Shown here: positions 57,376 through 64,000 of the stretch, one piece after another
Layout: every line of letters starts with the position of its first letter
How positions within the stretch are numbered: the stretch's first letter is position 1
Origin: Antitrichia curtipendula
Taxonomy: Eukaryota; Streptophyta; Bryopsida; Hypnales; Leucodontaceae
Direction: 5' to 3'
NCBI GenBank assembly: GCA_951230915.1
Contig: OX579639.1
Coordinates: 3,906,001 to 3,970,000 of the forward strand
DNA: 64,000 bases
Made by a program: the position numbers and the translations under genes
Notes under the pieces: generated by a model
The model's input: the letters and a program-made list of their open reading frames with translations, nothing else
Database searches by the model: none
What the model was told of the DNA's origin: nothing

Positions 57376-59462
57376 CCACCTTCCCGCACCGTCACCATCA
57401 ATTCTTTTTACTTGTAAATTGTTCTTTAATTTTCTAACGCCGGTGGTTATTGTTATTAACCTCGTTGTCTACATAAATACGGCCGGGGTGAACTCGGAAC
57501 CCCTCGCTTGGCCCCTCGGGGAAACACTGAAATTTTTATTTTCCACACATGATAACATTTGCAAATTTTGAATTCATATTTGCAATGAGAGGCCCCAAAT
57601 TAATTAGGGCAAGTGTATAAGGTAAATAAATCAAGTATAAAATAGGGGACTTTTTTATTTACTTGCACCCCAGAATGACTTGGAGGGGTCAAGTGAGGGT
57701 GCTAGTTCACCCTAACTATAAATAAGGGCAGGGTGAATTGACCCTACATTGCCTTGCATTGCACTTTACATCTACATAAAACATTGGAATTTTTTATTTG
57801 TAATACATGTTAAATTTTGGAAATTTTGAATTCAATGATTGCAATTAAAGCAAGAAATAAAGGTTTTAAATTAGAGAGCAGGGGTGTAGAAATACAAAAA
57901 TATACGACACAAAATATAGGAAATTTTTTTACATTTATCTTTGGTTAAGCCAATAAGGTGCTTAATTATGGAGTTCCATATGTGGAGTTAAATTCAACAA
58001 ACAAGTGCCCAAAAGAAATTTTCAAAACAATAAAAGGTCCACATCACCCTAAAGCAATTACAAAAAGTTATTTGGCATTTTTGACAAAATTTGTTGAATT
58101 TATACCAAATCCTTGTTTTCATATAGATTATTTGAAAGCCTGCTCTAGAAGTTCATAATAGATTCCAAAGGATAGGCACTTGAATAAAATTCAATGAGAG
58201 CAACTTTCAAATTCTTTTTTCTTTTACAATATATTTGCTACAATATATTTTTTTATTGATTTATAATATTTGTTAGTTTTTTGGGAAGCTTTAAAAATCA
58301 TTTAATTTAATACTAGAAAATATAAAAAAATACTGATTTATAGTCAATATTGTCTAAAGGATTGTGACTCAATTTAAACAAAATGTATCTAAAACCATCA
58401 TTGTACATAAAACATTAGTGAAGTGAATAATAGTAAAATTTTGCACAATTCAGCCATGCATATGGTTTTAAGAGAATTTGTCAATTCTTGTTAAAAAAAC
58501 TCAATCAAATGGATTGCAAGATAATAACATTTGACACTAGAAGAAAAAATTTTGATTCCTTTTTTACCTCATCACCAAAATTAGCAAATTATAACTCTTC
58601 TAAATATAAATGGATTTTGGCACTACACATAGTTGAGATTGTGTACATTGTGTACTATTTAGATCAACAAAGTTACAAGCATACCCTACATTATAAATAA
58701 ATGAAGTATATTATACATGCTACCTAAAGTAGAAGTTAGGTTTTATAAAATTTGTTGTGGCTACCTCCAACTCCTCTCTAAGGTAAGAACTCTTAATTGT
58801 ATCTTGTGCCTATTTGTGCCACTTTAAGGCCATTAAGTGGAAGACACTTGAAATTTAGATTGTAGTCATTTGTATACTACTAAGACATAATGGGGCAAAT
58901 AGGTGGATTTTGAATCATAGCATAAATAGGATATGCATAGCCATTGAAACTTTGCAAATCTAAATATGCTTTAAGGGCCTTGAACTCTTATTGTATAGAT
59001 TGTCTAGCTTTAAAACCTTGTCTCTACTTTGCAATGATTCTAAAGGCACTGAGGACAATTTAGTAAATAAGGTAATTAGTATGTAATTGCTCAAATACCA
59101 TAAACACAAGGCAGGGATACCAGGCCAAGGTAAGTATATGAGCCAAATAAGAAGAAAACAAGCCTTCATTTGCCTAACCATACCAAAATAATATTGTTCT
59201 TAAATCAGATTCTCCACATAAATTCAACTTATTAGGTAAAATTTGCCTAAACTACCATGACAATAGGATTGTGTAATAGAACTTCTAATCAGGGTGTTTT
59301 TTTTTCACTATAGATGTTGTGTTCTGGCAACACCCCATAGCATTAAATTTAGAGGGACATGAATGCATTTGTTGCTTTCTATCAAAATTAGAAAAAATTT
59401 GCCAAAAATAAAAGCCTTGCTTCTAAAAAGCCAAAGGACCAAGATCAGTCTAACACATTACA
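57376..59462. other. AT-rich intergenic sequence with dispersed repeat fragments
   Basis: 57541-57592 matches 38314-38360 in inverted orientation, and 57785-57850 is a looser second copy nearby (GGAAATTTTGAATTCAATGA). No gene is supported. Confidence 0.4.
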
Positions 59463-60628
59463 AAACCCCTAAAGGACCATTGTCCATTCAATAGACATTT
59501 GGGATTTGGGACACATACCTACAGGCTGAATTTTTGTCCCAATTTTTTTAACCTTTTTTTGAAGATAGAAAAATTGATAAGCTTTATAGGATTATAATTA
59601 TTTTTTCAATTGGTGCCCAAGAACAAAAGTTATGCCCTAATAAGCTCAAAACAAGGGAGGAGGAGCAACAAATTTCTTTTTGCAAAAACAAAAACAAAAA
59701 AAGTTGAATTTTTTTTCCATAGATTATATTTTTTTCTATTTGGAAAGCTTTTATTCATTCCATTTGGATTTGATATGAGAAAGTTATAGACAATCTAATT
59801 TTGCAGGCACTTAAAGCATCTTTCTAAAAAAAGAACTTGTAGGATTCATTTTTGAATGCAATTTTCACAATTTAAAAAAAAAAAAAATCCACGTGGTTAG
59901 TTTTTTTTGCTAAAACAATCTCACCATTGGAATTAGTGCATTTTAATTCTATATAGAAGATATTAATATTTTAGATTTTCCTTCTATCTTGTATCTACTT
60001 CTACTTACAATTTTTTAAATAATGAAATTAATTTTTTTGATTTGATTTTTATTACTAGACTCTGAATTATTCAATTTTGTACTGTAATAAAAGATTTAAA
60101 GCTCAAAACTCTCTAGTGCAAAAATTTAAAGTAAAAAATGTTCAAAGTCAAAAAATCTAGTCTTACAATTGAGTTATTCATAAAGTAGGCTAAACCGGGG
60201 TTTAAACTCGTCAGTTTTGCAAAAAAGCAGGATGAGTTTAGAAAGTTGTGCATAGTTGGGACAAAACTGGGTGTGAAACTGAATTTTGCATCAAAATGGT
60301 GTTTAAGAAAATTTGGACCCCACTTTTGAGGTCATGTATTGCAGGCTTCTTAAAAAAAGCCTGACGGTTTGGCTAGAGATGCCTTTCTATAATCCACTTG
60401 TTTCTAAAAAAGTCTTGCTCAAACTAGATTGAACTTTATGAATAACTCAAATGTGCTAAGGAACTTGTTTTTAAACGCAAATATCTTGCAATCTATGCAA
60501 TCAAAAATTCTGAAAATCCTATGTATGGATGTGAAAAAATAATTTTCAATTTTTTTACTCTTAACTACAGAAATGGTAGTTTTGAGTGTTTTTTGGCAGA
60601 AAAATGGCTTTGGTCCTTTCAAGGTTAA
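59463..60628 (-). mobile_element. TTAA-type non-autonomous element, copy 5, interrupted
   Basis: Left end AAAACCCCTAAAGGACCATT and right end CTTTGGTCCTTTCAAGGTTA(A). The family block is at 59751-59795 (GGAAAGCTTTTATTCATTCC, then ATTTGGATTTGATATGAGAA). At ~1166 bases it is longer than the other copies (925-968); removing the nested 282-bp insertion leaves ~884. Confidence 0.7.
60169..60450. mobile_element. Nested MITE (282 bp) with perfect 18-bp terminal inverted repeats
   Basis: TTGAGTTATTCATAAAGT at 60169-60186 is the exact inverse of 60433-60450. Copy 1 of the host family, read on the minus strand (2720-2630), has the same flanks without the insert: GTTCAAAGTCAAAAAATC on one side and AATGTG-GGAA then GCAAATATCTTGCAATTTCT on the other. 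That provides an empty site. No coding capacity; superfamily not decided. Confidence 0.8.
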
Positions 60629-61089
60629 AGAGGTTATTACAATTATAGAAGGTACATCATTACATGAATAAAGTTTGTAGTCATTGCATTAATGAGTTTA
60701 CAAAGATTTTTCATATTGTATTGTAGAAATCAAAAAACATTTGATATATATCATAAAACAAAAAATAGTGGACACATTGCACATATAGACAACAATTTGA
60801 GTAATAAAACAATATCTTCCTTATTCTCGTACACATATTGAGGCTGCATGGTGATCAATTGCTAGACTCTATATGTAGCCTGGACCGGCTATCAATATTG
60901 TATTAGAGACGATTATTACTTCAAAGAGTGAGGTTTATTAGAAGTTCTTCTGTAGATGCAAAAATGTTGGTTTAAAAAGTGTTTAATTTGAAGATTTCCA
61001 ATGGAATTTAAGGCATTTGACTTCATTCACCATCACAAGTAATTTAAAAGATTACTAGTGTGACCCTGTGTCGTTGGCCCAATTTTCAT

Positions 61090-61161
61090 CTACTCCCGGT
61101 TCCACTCCTAGTTCTACTTCCGATTCTACTCCCAATTCTACTCCCGGTTCCACTCCCAGTA
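61090..61161 (+). repeat. 12-bp minisatellite, six units
   Basis: Six units of the form CTACTCCCGGTT / CCACTCCTAGTT / CTACTTCCGATT in tandem. Within-unit changes are mostly transitions. No frame of interest. Confidence 0.9.
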
Positions 61162-61359
61162 GCAAGAATGCCACCAAAATCAAAGTAAAAGTAATTTTCT
61201 AATTTTTTAATCAATAAATACTTTGAAATTCAATAACTTTTGCACCACCGATCCAAACGCCACAAAACCAAGCCGGTGCACCCCTCCTCGGCGAGAGCTT
61301 TCTGACGGTACCAAGCACGCGGTCGGGGGACGCACGGTCAGGAAGTTGTCCACGCTACA

Positions 61360-61453
61360 AACAAAACAAAACAAAACAAACAAACAAACAAACAAACAAA
61401 CAAACAAACAAACAAACAAACAAACAAACAAACAAACAAACAAATAAACAAAC
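61360..61453 (+). repeat. (AAAC)n microsatellite
   Basis: Starts as (AAAAC)n for three units, then about 17 perfect AAAC/CAAA units, with one AAAT near the end. It creates the artefactual Thr-Asn-Lys-Gln and Phe-Val-Cys-Leu frames seen across it. Confidence 0.95.
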
Positions 61454-63770
61454 AGCCTCATTTAAGGTATTGATATCCTATATAAAGGTTAGATTCAACA
61501 GAATTTAAGTCATTTTTGTAAAAAAAGTGCCACATGTCATCTTGTGAATGGTGTGAGATGACATAGACCCCTAAGAATCCAAATCAGACCTTCGCGTATG
61601 ATATTTGACAAATTTCAAATATCCAAGTATATTCAAAGATTTATTGAAATTTTGTTAAAAATAATGCAGATCACTTGTTAGAGAATTGTTTGTTTCAGTT
61701 TCATCATGTTGAGATGTCAAAAATTATTGAATAAATTTATTCAGTAAACCGAAACATTGCAGTGAGGTATTTTAATCCGGCAAGAACGAAAACTTTATAT
61801 GACTTAAACCAAATTTTAGAATAAAAAATAGGCAAGTCCACATATCCCGAAAATTAAAATATAAAAGTCGACGAATAGCGAGAAGATTTTGGACCAGAAT
61901 CATTTTTGAGCGCCAAACAACATTCTAATTTTCCCCGTGATATGAGGGAGTCAGGGAGACGGAGGACCGACCTCTCCGTCCGTCCGTCATCCTGAACAAT
62001 TCATCCACATAAATTCATTCATCAACTCACATCATTCATCCATTTCGGCTTATCGTATTCATCCGGAACGGAAGACGCAGGAGCACGGGCAGGTTACGAC
62101 TTACTAATAAGCTTCAGTTCACATCGAACTTGTTGTTTCATTCGCATCTTCCTTTTCCTCGAGGCTGCGCCGGCCTCCAGGTTCCTCTTTCTCTTGTTCG
62201 GCAAACCCTTGCCGCCTCAAGTCACCTTCACTTGCGTCCTCTTCACTGCCGTTCTCTGCTTTCACTGCTCCTGCTTTTTATCAAGGATCCGTCTGGTGCA
62301 GAGTTTTGACACACGGACATCCTCGCTCCCTCCGTCCCATAATTCTAGTCCTTTTTTGTTTTTTTCATTTGTCCGGTATGAGTTGTCCTCTTTTACTTCA
62401 GAATTGCTTTGTAAGGGTTGAAGATGATTTCTTTGGGTTTTTGGCACTAACTAATGAAATGAAGCACGAGAAGTGTAGTTTATTATCCACTTTACAAATA
62501 AATATAAATTCTGAAAATTGAATTGTTTATAGCAATTTGAAGTTTGGTTGGATCAAAGGTCAAAAGACACTGAACTTTCAATTGAATGTGTTGAATTCCT
62601 ACTTTTTCTTGTACAAATCCAAATACATGGAGAGGGCAAGGGAGTCATGTAGAAAGTCTTCCTTCTCTACAAATCCTATTGTAATTTATTTGTAGCACTT
62701 TATATCTATCACAACCTCCTACTTCTTGATCTTTCCTTGCTTGCAATTAATATCCAAGTAATTTTTTCTTTGCAATTCAAAGGACACACTGCACCTTTAC
62801 TATAGAATCATTCACTTTAGAATCATTTGATTGTAACATGCATTGAAAAAATTGTTGTCAATTCCTTAATACTTTCATTACTACAAAAATGGACTAGATA
62901 TTATAAGATAGTCGGAGTATGTTTCATCTAGCCTCTAGGCAACATATAGTCATCATACTAATGCTAGTCCACAGATTATTGTGAATGAAGAATTGTTGGA
63001 GTAGTTTAACTTACTATACCTCATGGATGAGGGGATGTCATAAGAGAAGAAACTTCAACCATGGAAATGATTGGCATACCTAAATCAAAAGTCTAACATT
63101 CATTAAAGGTCCCACAATTGATCCAAGAATCATAATAAGTAATGTGATAATTTCATACATCAATTAGAAGGGAGACTTAGTATTGTAAAGAGAAAATAGG
63201 GTATGGAATTGACGGAGAGGGAAGGTATTGGGAGGAGTAGTGATGGAAGCGTGACAAGAGAATTTGGTAGTAGGTTGGGGTGTTGAATATTTTAGAATTT
63301 ATAGTAAAAGTTGGATATTTTCTAGGTTCTAGTTGCAAAGCAATATGTATGTGAAAATTTTGATGGCAACAACATTTAACACCGAATTAGACATTCTTGC
63401 ACTTGAGGGGTGCAACATTGCACTTGGCTTGTACGATAGCAAAATAGTCATTTTCAATTGTTGGGGGGGGGGGGAGGCCAATGAAAATGATGATTTTTTA
63501 TTTTGGAAAAACAACGTAGTGCAAAGTTGTCAAATGTTGCTTACTTTATAATTACTTCATAAAAACCTTGTACACTTTTATGTCCATAGTCCTTCAACTT
63601 TATGCTACTCTGTGTTCTATAGTGCAGTACATGTGAAAGCCCACTACTTGTAGGTCAAAATCACACTGCATAGTACAATACGTCACTAATACATATTCAA
63701 TTCATTTTGCAAACATTTGTCATCTAGGTCCTCCATCTGCCTCGCTAGTTACTCTACCAGGTGTGGTTTA
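61454..63770. other. Intergenic sequence with a GC-richer patch at 61930-62300
   Basis: The GC-richer patch (CGTCCGTCCGTC, then CTCGAGGCTGCGCCGG) looks like a promoter or leader, but no gene follows that I can support. A G-run of ten lies at 63464-63474. The rest is AT-rich. Confidence 0.35.
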
Positions 63771-63830
63771 GCTTCAAGTGGAATGACCACTGTGTCTTTG
63801 GTTGCACACCATACATGGTAATGGACTAAT

Positions 63831-63998
63831 GGTCGAACCTACAATGTGGCCACCTCTCTCCCGACGCGGAACATGCACCCAAGAATATATAGCAGCTTCC
63901 TTCTCAATCCAGGCAAACCTCTCACTAGACGGTTCCCATGTAGATTCCATGCAGTTCCGGTACCTCACTCTATTAGTGTCTGCTTCCACTTCTGGTCC
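63831..63998 (-). CDS. Partial coding fragment, possibly chromodomain-like, at window edge
   Basis: Entering from the right edge, the minus strand reads GPEVEADTNRVRYRNCMEST, then WEPSSERFAWIEKEAAIYSW, in one open frame. The order R-x-x-x-x-ESTWEP followed by an amphipathic helix is reminiscent of the chromodomain at the end of chromovirus-type Ty3/gypsy integrases, but the match is short. The upstream part lies outside the window. The frame may end by splicing near 63831 or run on to a stop at 63774. Confidence 0.3.
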
Positions 63999-64000
63999 AG

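Noticed and set aside
61207..61461. Frames rich in VCLF or TNKQ repeats
   Set aside because: Produced by the (AAAC)n microsatellite.
1..64000. tRNA or rRNA genes
   Set aside because: I scanned for T-arm-like GGTTCGA-CC contexts and rRNA-like blocks and found no convincing candidate, but a covariance-model search was not possible.

Overview
The window looks like nuclear DNA of a streptophyte plant. The evidence is a spliced mitochondrial-type Mn superoxide dismutase, a long plant-type NAD kinase 2 with its dual-specificity-phosphatase-like front half, a GT14/DUF266 glycosyltransferase, a LINE whose ORF1 has a DUF4283-like region and a zinc knuckle, and a BED/DUF659 hAT transposase. Low gene density, abundant DNA transposons, a DUF7869-like transposase relic and a Crinkler-type NTPase gene suggest a seed-free plant or charophyte with a sizeable genome. 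The species cannot be read from the sequence.

Layout. 0-1.7 kb: a divergent pair of unrecognised genes around an array of GC-rich 14-mers (GTACGTCCCCGCCC). 2.4-5.0 kb: two copies of a ~0.93 kb TTAA-flanked non-autonomous element. 5.4-7.6 kb (minus): a second, longer copy of the unrecognised gene, 737 codons ending in a RING-H2 domain region, broken only by three stop codons. 7.7-10.7 kb: its GC-box array, a ~56-bp minisatellite of about 22 units, and another GC-box array that precedes a hAT transposase (10.9-14.4 kb, plus) with one in-frame TAG. 15.4-16.3 kb: third TTAA-element copy. 20.2-21.3 kb: GT14 gene. 24.0-24.9 kb: fourth copy. 27.6-30.6 kb: intronless NADK2. 31.5 kb: a near-perfect 47-bp-arm hairpin. 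33.0 kb: a 233-bp TTAA MITE. 35.0-37.5 kb: MnSOD, six coding exons plus a 5'UTR intron. 38.4-43.2 kb: a LINE with ATGA-coupled ORF1/ORF2, cut off before the RT YADD motif and abutting an LTR-like AT-rich stretch. 44.0-45.0 kb: GC-rich repeats next to an AT-rich island. 45.1-46.6 kb: DUF7869-like transposase relic with an 8-nt frameshift. 48.7-51.8 kb: spliced Crinkler-type P-loop NTPase/nuclease gene. 52-59 kb: mostly non-coding, with two isolated exon-like stretches. 59.5-60.6 kb: fifth TTAA-element copy, with a nested 282-bp MITE. 61-64 kb: microsatellites and a partial coding fragment at the edge.

The most unusual signal is that three transposon-like genes (two copies of an unrecognised coiled-coil/RING-H2 family and one hAT transposase) carry the same GC-box array followed by a TATA box, always in the same orientation relative to the gene. 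This suggests one regulatory or transposase-binding module shared by two protein families, and possibly a two-gene mobile system. The housekeeping genes (GT14, NADK2, MnSOD) appear functionally independent of one another.
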